NCBI GenBank assembly: GCA_015680685.1
Contig: MNCI01007821.1
Coordinates: forward strand, 383,065 to 445,064
DNA from: Gnetum montanum
Taxonomy: Eukaryota > Streptophyta > Gnetopsida > Gnetales > Gnetaceae
Reading direction: 5' to 3'
Length of the DNA stretch: 62,000 nucleotides
Below are positions 44,425-57,234 of the stretch, piece by piece (positions within the stretch are counted from its first letter, which is position 1; each line of letters opens with the position of its first letter). A program made the position numbers and the translations under genes. The notes under the pieces are model-generated. The model worked only from the letters and a program-made list of their open reading frames with translations, did not search any database and had not been told where the DNA came from.

Positions 44425-44949
44425 CACAAGGTGACATTATGTGTAAAGACTATGAACCATCAAATCCATGTCATTTCAAACATGCAATTAATGTGCAAAG
44501 ATGATAGAAATTCAAAGGTGTCTATACACAAAAATCACTAAATAGGAAGGTACCCAGTGGATGATAACATATAATGAGGCTAGATTAACAATATGTATGG
44601 AACCAACTGAGTGCCTCACTAGCTTATACATTGAAAGCATGGGTAAGTTGGAGTAGCTACATTGCCAAATTTCTAATGTGAAAAGTGAAATTGATTAGGG
44701 AAAGTTGGAGATATCCAAAAATTTTAAACAAGAGCCCCTTGAGTTGAAGGCTCTACTGGTAGGAATGGAATATGCATTTCTAAATAATGACAAGTTGGTA
44801 ATTATCAATGTCACACTTACTTTTGAACAAAAGAGGAAATTGTTGGAAGTTATGAATAAATAGCCAATAGCATTCACCTAGTTATATCATGAACTAATAA
44901 AAATTGATCCTATGATTTGCCAACATAGAATTTATACAGATTCCTCCAT

Positions 44950-46225
44950 CAAATCAAAAAGATAGTTGCAAAGATGCTTGAACTCAAAACTCAACCAAAT
45001 TGTTAAGGAGGAGATTGAACAACTTCTCAAAGTTGGGTTCATTTACCCCATTGAAAATAGTGAGTGGGTTAGCTCACTTGTTATTATACCAAAGAAAGGA
45101 AAAAAGTGGAGAGTCTACATAGACTTTTGGTTATTGAACATGACCATGTACAAAGACCATTTTTCATTTCCATTTGTAGATAAGGTGTTGAAAACCATTG
45201 AAGGGAATTACTACTACAAATTTTTGGATAGTTATAGTGATTATAACCAAATCTAGATAGTGTCAGAGGATCTAGAAAAAATAGCACTCACAAGTTCCTA
45301 GGAAATTTTTTCATACAAGAAGATGACCTTTGGCCTATGCAATGCTCCTGCTACATTCCAATGATTGGTCCTAAGAATCTTCCAACAATAGATTAGTATT
45401 AGGGTAGAAGTCTTCATGGATGAATTCTCTACCTATGAGGATACCTTTGAGCAAGCCTTGGATTACCTTGAGCAAGTGCTTAAAATATGTGTGGAGACTA
45501 TACTAAGACTCAATTGGAAAAAGAGCCATATAATGATCCAAGAGGGCATTGTATTGGGGCATTGGATTTCAAACAAAGGGATTGAGGTAGACTTAGAGAA
45601 AGTAAGGATCATCCAAGGAATAATTAGATAGCTAGAAATAGTGAAAGATGTTTGGTCATTCCTTGGTCTTACTAAGTACTATCGGTGCTTGATTAAAAAC
45701 TTCTCAAAGATCACCAAGCCATTGGTCAAGATTACTAAGAAAGATGCACCATTCATTTGGACCAAGAATGTGAGAATGCATTCCAATAGTTGGAGTAGAA
45801 AATATTAGAGACTCCAAATCTATGAGCACTTGGTTGGTTTAGACCATTCCACATCATGATGGATGCATCAAATTATGCCTTGGAAACTATGCTTACATAG
45901 ATGAACAATAAGAAAAATCCATACTACATCCACTGTGCAAGTAGGAGCATTTTGGGTACATAACAAAATCACACCACCATTGAAAAATAATTTATGGTAG
46001 TGGTTTATGCCTTAGAGAAATTCAAGTACTATGTGCTTGGATATAAATTTTTTGTGCACACTAACATAGTGTGATCTGGTTCTTGATAAACAAACCAATG
46101 GCGAGCCCCCAAGTCATACGGTGTTGGTGATCCTCTAGGAGTTTGATTTAAATATGGTTGGCTGATAGGGGATTGAGAATGTGGTGGCTAACCACTTTTC
46201 CTGGTTAAGATGGGATAGCAAAGAG
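44950..46225 (+). pseudogene. E4 reverse transcriptase and RNase H
   Basis: RT motifs: VKEEIEQLLKVGFIYPI, VYIDFWLLNM (an Arg to Trp change in the usual DFRxLN), MTFGLCNAPATFQ, then VFMDEFSTYED, where the catalytic MDD reads MDE, so this copy would be dead even if repaired elsewhere. WSFLGLTKYY and ITKPLVKITKKDAPFIWT follow. RNase H is strongly decayed and recognisable at the end by EFDLNMVG and GIENVVANHFSWLR. Many in-frame stops. Confidence 0.87.
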
Positions 46226-47545
46226 CTAAAATACTAATGTCTAATTAATTTCCTAATGAACACATCTTTTTTGGTGCTATTAATGCACAAAATCCTAAGG
46301 AAATAAATTGGTATGATCACATCCTCTCCTATATACCCACATAGGAGATGCCATAGAAGTGGGACCACAAGAAGAAACATTAGTTTCTTCATTAGGCCAA
46401 ACACTTTATGAAAATCAATGGTAACCTCTACAAGAGTTGTGTAGATGCCCTGGTATAATGGTGTGTCCTTGATGGAGATCAAATTTAAGTCCTCTAGGAT
46501 GCACATGAAGGTCCTTTTGAGGGCGACTATGCTTGGAGGAGGAGGACCATTAAGATCCTCATGGTAGGATATTATTGCCCCACGATCGTTTGGGATGCCC
46601 ATCACTTCTTCCATTCCTATGATATATGCCAATGTGATGAAGGGATGACCACGTGCATGAAAGGATCTTAGTAATGGATCCAACCACTAGAGCCTTTTGA
46701 TCTTTGAGGGATTTATTTCATGGTGCCCATTAATCCTATGTCAAATGAAAAGACCTACATCATCATGGTTGTTAATTACTATACCAAATGGATTGAAGCC
46801 ACTACCATCATTGACTATTCATCGTATATAGTGGCATGATTGTACAAAAAAATGTTTTCAACAAGTTTTGTATGGCATGGGTGCTAATTTAAGATAATGA
46901 AATTCACTTTAGTATTTCCACTTTTTGAAAGCTCATGCAAATCTTGGGGGTTATATAAATTAACAACTCCATACCACCCCCAAGCTAATGGTGAAGCTAA
47001 GGTCACTAATAGGGAAATTACCAAAATATTATAGTTAGTAAATCTAGGAAGGATTGGAGTAGTAAACTCAACAATGCTCTTTGGGCTTATTTTTCAACAT
47101 GGAAACTTCCTATTGGCTATTCTTCCTATAAGTTAGTGTATAAGAAACTTCTAACTCTTTCCATCCAAGTTGAGCTTTGTACACTTTTAATAGCCTATGA
47201 TCTTAACTTAGACCTAAGTATAGCCCAAAGAGAAAGATTGATGAATCTTAACGCACTACATGAGAATAGATTAGTGGCCCTATCATTGAATGAAGTGCAC
47301 ACGATACATAACAAATAATACCATAACCTTAGGATAAGGAAAGTAAAGTTTCAACTAGGAGATAACGTGTTCTACTAGAACCCCATGCATGTACCTTGAC
47401 GGAAAAAATTTCAAATGCTATGGGAGGGGCCTTACATTATATATAAAACTTTCCCATCTGAGGCCATGATGATATATAATCCTTCTAGCTCAAATAAAAG
47501 TTTATTAGTCAACATCCAATAACTTATAGCTTTCCTAACAACTAG
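46226..47545 (+). pseudogene. E4 integrase
   Basis: INWYDHILSYIPT, then the zinc domain DAHEGP, GYYCPTIVWDAHHF and ICQCDEGMTT, follow the E2 protein. The first catalytic Asp is replaced (GIYFMVP for GIDFMGP). YHPQANGEAKVTNREITKIL carries the Glu. A C-terminal piece (47136-47318) is open. Broken by stops and shifts. Confidence 0.85.
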
Positions 47546-49009
47546 TGGGAATAATGCCTTAATTGATGGCCAGGCATGCTCAATCTTTTGAATCTCTTTC
47601 TTCTAACTCAGTTGTGGGGGAGATGGCCATCCATGCTAACATCCTAAAAGTGGCTCCTTAGTTTTTTCAAATTTTTTGTTTTACATGTTTTTATACATTT
47701 TTCATTTCCTTGAATATTTTACAATATCTTTTATGTTTTTCTTTATTTGGATTTTATTATATGTATTTTTCTCCTTTATTGCCATTTGAACTTTTTTGCT
47801 AAACATAGCTGTCAATTGATGGTGGTTAATTAAATTCTATTATCTAAATCAAATAATTAATGATTAGATTTCATCATTGAATTTTGACATTGATTAATGG
47901 AACATTGGTTTTCTCATGGTACTAGGCAATGAACTCATGTCATCCACCCATTCCACTAAAACTCCATGGTGTTTTTGCATTTTGGAAGCATGGGGTCCTT
48001 TGTTAATAACAACTTTAAAAGAACTTGTAACCTTGATACTCTCTAGACATAAAATGAATTAAGTGGAATTGACAAGGATGTGACTTCAAGGGCATTCATT
48101 ACCTTTTGTACCTACCTACCATCTTGATTTTTATGAATACTCTCATCAATTTCTCATCTTTCCTACATTGACCAATAATTAAAAAACATGGAATTTCAAA
48201 GAAAATCCCTTAGAAAAAATATTGGGCTAGAAGAATTGGTTATGGGGCTAGAAAGACATGTTACCCATGCTTTAAGGTAGCCCTCTAACTAAGGTCCTAT
48301 TCACCTTCTACTTCTCTTCTCTTTTCTATTTCAAATGGTGAGTGATCTTTGAGGGTGCTCATGGGATCTAGGGGATTAGATGGTCTTAATGTACCAATGT
48401 AGGATCATTGGAAGAGGATGGTCTTGATTCCAACTAAGGATGGACTAATATCATGTCACCTTAATCACAAACTTCACAAACAAACTTCATGTGACTGGAA
48501 TGCAGAATCTCATTTCACCTTCTCTCTCTCATCATCAATTATATCCATTTGCCATCTTACTACCTATCATCATGATTAGTTAATGTGTCCATTTTGATAT
48601 GTCTTAATTCTTCAATGGTTTCTTAGGGAATTCAATTTTTAACAATCCATGGCCATTAATCATCCTTGGGGCCCACACACTCCATGGTATGAGGCCATGC
48701 AAGGCCATTAAAAGTATGAGCCTACTATGGGGAGGACCCACTTGCATACCCTTATGTATGGAAGGTTAAATTTCCTATCCCTTAGTCATTTTGTCTTTCT
48801 AATTCATTCTTTTCCATCTCAGGACATCCAATTTTTTGTACTTTTGGGCAATTAAACATCATCCAAATCTCTTTTTTTCCAGTAAATTCTAAGTCATCTT
48901 CAATGATTTTTCCTCAATCTAGGCTTTTTTGGCTTCCTATGGAATCCAATTTCATTGAAAAACTCTTTTCCCATACTTAGTTTTTTAATATGAAAATGTT
49001 ACTAAATGG
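47546..49009 (+). other. E4 post-integrase spacer, no gene
   Basis: AT-rich and non-coding. It aligns in order with the E2 spacer, including the GTCATCCACCCA and CCATGGTGTTT phrases. Confidence 0.6.
47612..47626 (+). other. E4 PPT1: purine tract after integrase
   Basis: TTGTGGGGGAGATGG, identical to the E2 tract at 21261. Confidence 0.6.
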
Positions 49010-49075
49010 GTGTGTAGATGCATCCCCATCGACACAACCAATGCATTAATGTAGTATATAAATACTATAAATACA
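49010..49075 (+). promoter_or_regulatory. E4 internal LTR-like promoter before ORFX
   Basis: CATCGACACAACC, AATGCATTAATGTAGTAT and TATATAAATACTATAAATA (49055-49073). E4's LTRs carry TTGACACAGCC, ATGCATTAATG and TAGTAT before their TATA box. Neither E2 nor E3 shares this combination. Confidence 0.6.
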
Positions 49076-49222
49076 CATCAATGCTTAGCCAATTTTGCAC
49101 ATTTTCCACACAATTTTAGGGGTTTTTTTGCATTTTTCTAAGCCTAGAGCACCTTGCAAGCACTATACCTTGCCAACTGCTTATCCAAATCAACTTGTTC
49201 TTCGATCCTCATGGTATTAGAG

Positions 49223-49402
49223 GTTAGCTTTACATTGTGGGGACCACAAGCTTGGGTAGCCAAATGAATAAATAATAATAAAATAACCAATCTACCATGA
49301 TCACAACTAGCCTAAGTGCAACGCTTCCAAATGAGAAAGGGTATCAAAAGTATTGAAAGTTACACATAAAACACTAATTTTATTTTATGTTTGTGATTAC
49401 AA
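49223..49402 (+). other. E4 predicted leader intron of ORFX (acceptor mutated)
   Basis: Donor TTAGAG then GTTAGC at 49223 is homologous to the E2 donor, with matching flanks (GGGGACCACAAGCTT here, GGGGGCTGCAAACCTT in E2). The acceptor position reads TTACAA before ATG, one transition away from TTACAG. 180 nt. Confidence 0.45.
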
Positions 49403-52300
49403 ATGGCACCAAAGAGGGGACCACAAGGAGAAGGAACATCCCAACTAAGGAAGAAGTAGCTGAGAGGAGGAAGGAACTAGAACCCACAACAACCCTAAGA
49501 AGAAGAAGAAGAAGAAGTTGAAACACATGCAACGAGAGCTCTTCAAGAGGAGCCTAAAGTAGAATCTATCTATTAGATTCCCATAGCAAAGATAGGCTAG
49601 TCAAGGTAGGATGAGGTGCTTAGGCCTAGGAAAAAACTAGAGGTCACGTTGAATAACGCTTACCTTGAGAAAATTTGTTCTAAGGAGGTCCAAAGTTTGG
49701 TGATTCAAGAACTTAACTTTGGTTCCTTCTTGGAGATGACACTAGAGAAGTTCTACACTCAATTGCAGGGATCTCCCATATAGCCTATTCTCTCTTCTAG
49801 TGGGCAATTATACATGATAAAAACCTATCTCTTTTGGAACAATTGGTAGCAGATGCCAAAATAAAGATCAAAGACATAAACATTTTCTACTCAATTGAGG
49901 TTATTACAGAGGCCATTGAACTCCCTAATAACAAGGTAACATTGGTGGAGATTCCTACACAAGTAGATCTAGCAGCCAAAAAGGAGTGGATTCAATGATA
50001 CTATGGGATGGGACATAAGGAGTATGGTGCACTCACCAAGGTGGAGAAAGTCCACTTCATGATCATGACCCATCACCTAAATCCAATAGTGAGGCCTAGC
50101 CAAGTCATTACCTTCTTCGCCTATGCATGCACCACTTTAAAAGATATATTTCTTGCTAACCTCTCTTAGCTCATCATCCTTGAGATTGAGAAGCACTTTA
50201 AAGAGAATGAGTGAGGGAAGAAGACACTCCTCTTCCCATGTCTAATTTGAAAACATTGTAGAAGGGGAGGCATCAATTGTTATGCCAATGATTCACTCCA
50301 TCATGCTTTTACTACTTCTTGGTAGGAGATAAGAAAAATTAGTTGCTATGCTACTAGAAGAGGAGCAGCCACCACCACCACCTACAAATGAGACCGCATT
50401 GGAGGCTCGTGTAGCTATTAAACGCATGAGGAAACTTCATGAATAGCTATTGTAGTAGTAATGAAGAGAGGCCCATGGTGGAGAAACATCAATCTACCGA
50501 CTAGCATTAATCCATCTTAATAAGGTAACAAGAATCATAAGCTAGTTGGAGAAGACTTCCTTGCTATTTTCAACCCAAAGAATGCAAGGTCCTACAAGAA
50601 CAAACCTAACCACTCGAGAGGTTATGATGTCCATCCCTAGGCAACAAGAGTTCCTAGAAATCTTTAGGAATTTCAAAACCTTCTTACTGCATTTGGAGGA
50701 GGGCAAGGGGGATACTTTCCTAGTGATGTAGCATCATAAGTAGGAAATAGTGACAAAGGTGGTGTTCGATAAATTGGTTGAAGCACTCAATGCTCCTATG
50801 ATAACCATGCCAGACATTACTACACTCAAAGATTTGCAAGCTTCCATAGGAGTGGGGAGAGGGAGTCTTAGCATAGTCCAACATGAGGAAGTGTTGGTCC
50901 AACCAGTGGGAACTAGGCAACTACTTCTAAAGATCTTTGATCTTTTAAAAAAGATCACTGCAACTTAGTCAGAGCTACTGGAAACCAAGGGTAACCTTAT
51001 CATCGCAAACACCCAACTCAAGACAACTACTACCAAAAATTATCATTTGGTTGCCAAGGTTGTAGAATTGAGTGCTTGGCTAGTTGATCTTGACATTTTC
51101 AACCAAGTTATCACATGGGATGGAGCTTTCCTACAACTTCAAAATCAACTCAAAGAGGCTAAGAATGCCAAGGAGATGGTAGTCTTTAATGCATCCTTAT
51201 TGGAAGCTCTTACTACCCAAACTGATAAGGACATGATGCAAGTCTAAAAGGAGAGCTTGGCCCTAACCAAAGATATTCATTTCCTACATAATGTTGAGGA
51301 GAAAAAAAGACTATATGGTCAAATTCGTGAGATATTAATCAGAGTAGATCACCAAGGTGAGCATGGATCTAACAAGGTCAGTAACAGAGAATAGGAATCT
51401 ATCATTGAAGTAAGTTTGAGCTCTTCACCAAAAAATGTCCATTGAGGTAATCACTTAGAAAAATAAGATTCTAAAACTTAAATGAGTCAAAAATCATTAC
51501 AAGGACCAAGTAGGGCTACTAAATGAGGTAAATTAAAAGGAGATTCAACTAGTCAAGGTGAAGATAAACGAGGTCCTCTAGTAACTTCAACAAAAAGGTG
51601 ATGTATGGCAGGTAATCTTTGACAACTTGAATGCATATAAAAAAGTAGAGATCTACCTAAAAGAGTTGTGGATCAAGGAAATGATAGAATATATAAAGCT
51701 CACCATTCTTCATTATGCAAACTTGGCTATGTTGATAGCTGGTAGGCTAAGGTCAAAATTGGAGATGCAGGTGGCCAACTCATACCTTGTCTATAAGGTT
51801 GAGTTCAAGCATCATAAGAATAACAAGTAGAAGTTGGAAATAGTTAATGTTGAGCTTGAAGTTCTCAAGAGTTAATTCACAAATCAAAAATTGGTTGCTA
51901 AGAACCTAGCCAAAAGAATGAATGACTACCATGAGCTGCATAACCTTGTAAAGATGTTTGACATTGAACATAAATAATTTGCAGCATTGTTTGTCAATGT
52001 GAAGGAGTTGTTCCCTATAATGCCCTGTCTGTGAGACATCCATGTACTAGCCCATATTGGTTAAGCCACATGGATTGTGTATGTCCCATGGAGCAAGGAG
52101 GAGAAGATGAAAGTATTATTAGATGTTTTTCATCTTCCATTTGAAGCAACAGCTACAATAAGATAGCCTCAACCTGAGCCTTAGCTACCATTGTCACATG
52201 TGCTAGAAGATGGTGAAGGTCCTTTAGTAACCTAGGAGCCTCCAACTCCTAGCATTGTTTGGTCTTCACTTTTTCTTCACCAATCAAAGGGTTCATGCTA
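49403..52300 (+). pseudogene. E4 ORFX
   Basis: It starts MAPKRGPQGEGTS. A (GAA)n run near 49497-49517 encodes poly-Glu. The plant-transposon-protein-like domain is seen in VHFMIMTHHLNPIVRPSQV, ACTTLKDIFLANL and LLFPCLI (about 50050-50250). A Pro/Thr/Glu stretch near 50370 is followed by coiled-coil-like sequence from about 50750 to 51960, then KELFPIMPC and KEEKMKVLLDVFHLPF near the end. The first two thirds stay in one frame; a shift occurs between about 51250 and 51630. It is the same gene as 16093-18891 and 23426-26308. Function unknown. Confidence 0.73.
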
Positions 52301-52445
52301 GTCATTTTTGTAAATTTTTTATAATTTTGTATAATTTGGCACTTAAAGTCAGGTAGGTAGAGTTTGTCAGTTAATAATTCCATAGCTTCACAAAATTTTA
52401 AGAAGCTCGATGCTACTTTTGTTTACTCAAGAACAAGTTTTCACT

Positions 52446-52459
52446 TAGTCATGGAGGTA
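52446..52459 (+). other. E4 polypurine tract
   Basis: TAGTCATGGAGGTA directly before the 3' LTR; the same as in E2. Confidence 0.7.
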
Positions 52460-53356
52460 TGATGAATCATTTAACAGGTTGCATTGACAAGCATGCATCA
52501 ATGTAGCCTCGTTGATGGTACCCCATTGATGCATGGCTTGATGCATTAACATAGATGCATTAATGCAGATGTGTTGACCTAGTATCTAGTCTTGCCTATA
52601 TAAATGTATGTACCAACGACATTTATGACACATTAAGTTAATAGTGTAGCCAAGTTTTTGCAGTTTTCTTCCACCAAAGTTAGAATATTTTCTGACTGCC
52701 TACAGTAGAACTTCCAAGATTGTACAAATCCTTATTTGAACGTCAATGTACCTAAACACTTTGATGTGATGACAATAAAGACCAGATTCTTTGAATTCAT
52801 TGCAGCACTTAAGAATAGATTAATGTTTCCATTTATGCACTTTATTACTTATGCATTTCATATTCATGTCTTTATTTAATTAATACATTTAATAATAACA
52901 CATAAGTATGACCACCTCAAACATACCATTAATGCTTGTTAATCCCAGTGGTATTATCACTTGATTCATCTAGTAGCCTAACACTTGGTAACCCAATAGC
53001 ATTTATAACAAGTTTAGGATGTGCACTGTAGATGGGCATAGATGCTTATGTTAGGATAGTTAGATTAATACATTAGATAGTCAATTAATTAATTTAAAAT
53101 TAATTACCTTTGTTTTACACTTAGATTAGAATAAATAAAATATAAAAAAATAGATAAATATCATGTGCCTTTGCTTACACTTAACCATACAACTGATCTT
53201 ACACAAGTAAAGCCAAGAAGACAATGATCAGGTCTCCAAGTCACTATCTTTTCTCATTAGTGTATTTAGGGGCCAAGCCTATGGAACTCAACTGAATTAC
53301 TAATGCAACACTTGTGATTCATATGGTTGGGTGTAGGGACTACTTGTTGCTCATAA
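52460..53356 (+). repeat. E4 3' LTR
   Basis: It starts TGATGAATC and ends GCTCATAA where the 5' LTR has GCTCATCA. U3 motifs and TATATAAAT at 52597-52605 as in the 5' copy. The match continues along the whole length. Confidence 0.88.
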
Positions 53357-53361
53357 GTAAT

Positions 53362-54039
53362 GCATTATTGAGTTAGGCCATATGTATCAATCTAGTACAT
53401 GTCTCTTGGAATCATATTCATGAACCTTTATATATATACACACATATGTATATACTTTCTCTTAATTTTCACATTTAAGATTCACTAAAATGATGATGTG
53501 GTGATCAGGATGCAAGAATTATAAGAAGCTTTAGCTTTTTTAAATTGAGCCTTTATGAGTTTGATCATCTAAGTGAGTGCATGTTGTTTTTCTTCCTTTC
53601 TAATGGAATGATGAAGATAATATCAAGCTAGGAATCCCTTTCTCCTTGAAGCAATTTTATCTCTTATCTTTTAAGTGATTTCATATGTAATGAATCAAAC
53701 TTGGAACATATTACTCCAAATCTGATCATGAGATAATTACTTCCCTTTATTGGATAAATACCTCAAGCTTGAGTTTAACCATTATATTTGAGGCTCAAAA
53801 GGGAATAAAAAAATTAAAGCCTATTACCTAAATAAAAATTTAGTTTTAAATATTATTTAATGGTAATGTTTATAGTATTTACATATTATTGAGTAATTTT
53901 TTTCTCTTAATATTTAAATAGTAATTCCTTGTACTTTTAAAACTTCCTAGTCCATTGTATAGTAAAATGTAATAATAGATCTATTGGTAAGAGTTGTGTT
54001 ATATTTCACAGATTTTGAGTGAATGTAGGAATTGCTAGT
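53362..54039. other. Unassigned AT-rich DNA between E4 and E7
   Basis: No gene seen. It contains a short TATATATACACACATATG tract at about 53430. It may include the lost 3' end of E7. Confidence 0.5.
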
Positions 54040-54570
54040 GTGCCATGCTAAAATTCAATTGGTTTTCAAGTTCCTTGAAAAAATTTCATCAAAATTTAAA
54101 AATAAACTTAGGATCTCTATCTAACATGATTGATTTGGGCCATCCATGTAGTCAGAATAATTCATGTATAAATTTTTTGGCTAAGTCTTCTATGACATTT
54201 GTAGATTTCAAGGATATAAAGTGAGCCATTTTAAACAAATGATTAACTATAACTAAGATTGAGTCATTTCCCTTCTTGGTCATTGGTAGTCCTACAATGA
54301 AATCCATAGTAACATCTTCCCATTTCCATGTTGGGACTTCTAAAGGTTGCAATAATTTACTTGGGATTTTTTATTAGCCTTCACTCTTTGATAGGTTGGG
54401 CAATTTCTAATGTACGTAGATATATCATTCTTCATCCTAGGCTAAAAATAAAACTTCATAGGTTTTGATATATTTAGGATGTCTCATGTATGATACTTCA
54501 TGAGCTTTAGATAATAATTTGTGTATTCATGTACCTTTTGGAATACATGATCTTTATTCCTTCATTAATA
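54040..54570 (-). pseudogene. E7 integrase
   Basis: HEVSYMRHP of the zinc domain lies near 54510. WKWEDVTMDFIVGLPMTKKG and MAHFISLKST (54152-54352) hold the first catalytic Asp; IVNHLFK has Asn where VDRL is usual. LDRDPKFIFKF near 54100 carries the second Asp. The Glu region is lost. It would integrate the element; inactive. Confidence 0.85.
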
Positions 54571-54699
54571 GACCTTTTGGGAAGAGGTGATAATTAGGTT
54601 CAGAGGTTATATTAATTAAAGTCCCTTTAGAATAATGGTCTTCTTATATCTACTCCTTAATCTCTTCTTCCATAAGGGTTTTTACAACACCAATCATTA

Positions 54700-55900
54700 A
54701 ATTTCACATTCCACTAAGGGCATCAACCACTATATTCTATTTTCCTAGAAAGTAATTAATCTTAAAATCATATTCAAAGGTAATTCCACCCACTTACATT
54801 TTCTTGTGTTTAAGATGGGTTATCTTTGTAGATATTCTACATTCTTATGATCAGTTTTTAATACAAATATTTTTCCACAAAGATAATATCTTTAAACCTA
54901 TAAAGCATGAATAACTTCTTGTAATTTTAGATCATTGGTTGAATAAGTTATCCTAGCTTCGCATAATCTACAAGACTCAAAACATACCAATTTATCTTTT
55001 TATGAAAGAACTATATCAATCCCTACTCCATAGGTATTTATAGATACTTTGATTGAAAATTCATTATTTTGGATTCTTAGGATATGTGCCATTGTTAATA
55101 ACATCTATAGTCTTAAAAAAGATTCCCTACATCCTTTATCAAACTTAAACACATGTTTTTCTTACAAGATACTAGTCAAAGGGACTACCAAAGTAGAACA
55201 ATCTTTAATAAAACATCAATAAAGACCTGTTAGACCTAGAAAACTATAAATTGTTGTGGCATCCTTATGTTCTAGGTATTCTCAAACTATGCTAACTTTA
55301 GGTAAGTCTACTTGTAATTATTGCTTAGATATAATATGATCCAAATACAATAAGTCTTCTTTGAAAAGCTCACATTTACTCATTCTTGTCTTTAACTGGT
55401 ATTTCTTGGAAATTTTCATAGTAATTTCTAAATGTTCAACATGTTTCTTCCTTGACTTAAAATAAATAAACAAATATATCATCCATAAGTATGATAACAA
55501 ATTTGTAAAGGTATTTTTAATAAATATTATTCATCAATGCCATAAATGTTATAGACATGTTGGTCAATCCAAATGATATCACTACAAAGTTGTATAATCC
55601 ATACCTAGTTCTAAACATAATTTTCTTTATATCTTTTTCTTTAATCCTTATCTAGTGATAATATGATTTTAAATCAATTTTGGAATTATAAGGTGCTCTA
55701 GTAAATTGATCAAATGGGTCATTAATCTTAGGTAAAGGATAGGTAATCATGATCATTACTTTGTTTAATTCCCTCTAATAGATACATAATCTTAAGGTAC
55801 CATCCTTCTTCTTGATGAATAGGATTGATACTTCCCAAGGTGAGATACTAGGATGAATGTTCCTTATTCCTCTAGTTATACCTTTAATTGCTTTGGTTTT
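54700..55900 (-). pseudogene. E7 reverse transcriptase and RNase H
   Basis: RT is recognisable by LMDDIFVYFKSRKKHVEHL, with the catalytic MDD at 55486-55478, then KMSKCELFKEDLLYLDHIISK. RNase H shows LKTDHKNVEYLQ-like sequence near 54850 and NIVVDALSG near 54740. Multiple frameshifts and stops. Confidence 0.82.
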
Positions 55901-56590
55901 GAATTAGAAAACCTATATGAGTGTTTCAAAACTACTTTTGTACCTAGAAAGTTGTCAATGGCATGTTTGATAGTTCGTTTTGTTGGTAACTCTTGGGTTC
56001 TACCAAATATCGAATTGTCATACTCTTTGAGTTCCTTTGAGATCTTAAGGTTGGAAAGATTTTGGGGTTGAGTTACTTTTACAATGAACATAGTAACATA
56101 TTTTTTGACTAGTCTTTTGGCTTGCTTAATGGTTATAATATGAATTTGCTTTGTTTTTTATACCCCTCTTAGAGACTTAACTCCATGAGTGATTCACAGT
56201 TTTAAGATATGAATTCCAAAATGGGTAGTGATATTAAATTTTTTAGGAAAGACATGCCTAATATTGCATCAATTTTTCATAATTTAAATTTTAAAAATTC
56301 ATTAACAAAATAAGCTTATTAAATAAAAAATTTAATTTCATTATGCATAGTATGCTTACTCGCTATCATTCCATTTGAAAATTCCACTTTAATAACTTTC
56401 TTAGAAGGTAGGGTTGAAATAATAAATTAGCTAGAGTTCGTAAAATAAAATTGTCACTTGTTCTACTATTAATAAAAAAATTATCTTTTTGACCCTTAAT
56501 GAACTCTTCAAAAATGAGTAAGAAAAATTGAAATTTTCTTAAACCTAACTTAGTTGATGCTTGAATTTTCTTTAGCATGGTCATGGTAGT
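55876..56590 (-). pseudogene. E7 protease and protease-RT linker
   Basis: The linker before RT is clear: ELPTKRTIKHAIDNFLGTKV with KHSYRFS at 55876-56091 corresponds to the 'PPxREIEHxIDLxPGxxP' stretch of chromoviruses. The protease (about 56580-56200) is only positional: FINSRTSDNFIL stands where DSGATHSFI is expected. Confidence 0.6.
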
Positions 56591-56599
56591 TATTTGACA

Positions 56600-57234
56600 T
56601 TTTTCTTTGATTACATGAGTGTTGGATTTCTAGTTATTGGTTTAATTATTTCTTTGTATCCTTGTAATTTTGGATATTCTCTCTTAAAGTGATATTCACT
56701 GTAAGAAAAACATCTAGATTGAGTTATGTTGGGTATCTCTTCCAAAATTGCTTGTTGTACTATTGTAGTTCATACTTGGTTTGATTTTTTGTAATTCTTA
56801 TCAATTTTATATTCTTCATCAACTATTTGTGAATTATGACATGTGTCTAAGGATATAATTGAGCATGTAGTTTTCTTGTGAACTTTGAAGGAAATTTACC
56901 TTCATCCTAATGAGTTATATACTTGGAGAGATCATATAACTCCTTCTAATAATCTTCCACAAATGGTTAGCCTAATCTCAATGAGTTAAACTACATCTTA
57001 TATTCCTTAAGAGTGGTATAAATTTTTATTGAAAATCATGACAAAAGTTAATCTAGTTTATGATTAATTCTTTAGATTTTAATTGATTTCACCATGTTGT
57101 AGTAAGTCTCTTTAAGTACATAGAGACCACCTGTAAATGTTCCTAACTCAATAAATTTAGCATGCCAAAATAATTCTTCATTGTATTAAGTTAGTCTTTT
57201 TCCATAGCACTAGCTCTTAGGGCTCCATCATAAT
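56600..57234 (-). pseudogene. E7 gag, C-terminal part with altered zinc knuckle
   Basis: Near 56700 CFSYSEYHFKREYP stands where chromovirus gag has C-x2-C-x4-H-x4-C. The second and third Cys are Tyr, each explained by TGT to TAT. The rest is stop-rich. The N-terminal half is missing because E5 inserted. Confidence 0.6.

Larger units (their letters stand above)
40382..53356 (+). mobile_element. E4: complete Athila-like element (LTR, gag, pro, pol, ORFX, LTR)
   Basis: LTRs at 40382-41225 and 52460-53356 enclose, in order, a tRNA-Asp type primer site, gag, protease, RT-RNase H, integrase, spacer, ORFX and polypurine tract, all on the plus strand. The flanks GTAGC (40377-40381) and GTAAT (53357-53361) are consistent with one target duplication altered by two transitions. 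It is the only copy here showing the full autonomous plan, though every gene is broken. Confidence 0.9.
54040..57234 (-). mobile_element. E7: decayed chromovirus-type Ty3/Gypsy gag-pol fragment
   Basis: On the minus strand the order is gag with zinc knuckle (57234 to about 56600), protease, RT, RNase H and integrase (to about 54040). The order RT-RNase H-integrase and the WKWEDVTMDFIVGLP style are those of plant chromoviruses. Its left end fades in integrase and I see no chromodomain. Its gag is cut by E5 at 57235. No LTR seen. It is the most decayed element here. Confidence 0.85.

Noticed and set aside
57230-57234. ATAAT before E5 and ATAAC after E2 as a shared insertion signature
   Set aside because: Only one flank of each insertion is visible; a 5-base near match is expected by chance in AT-rich DNA.
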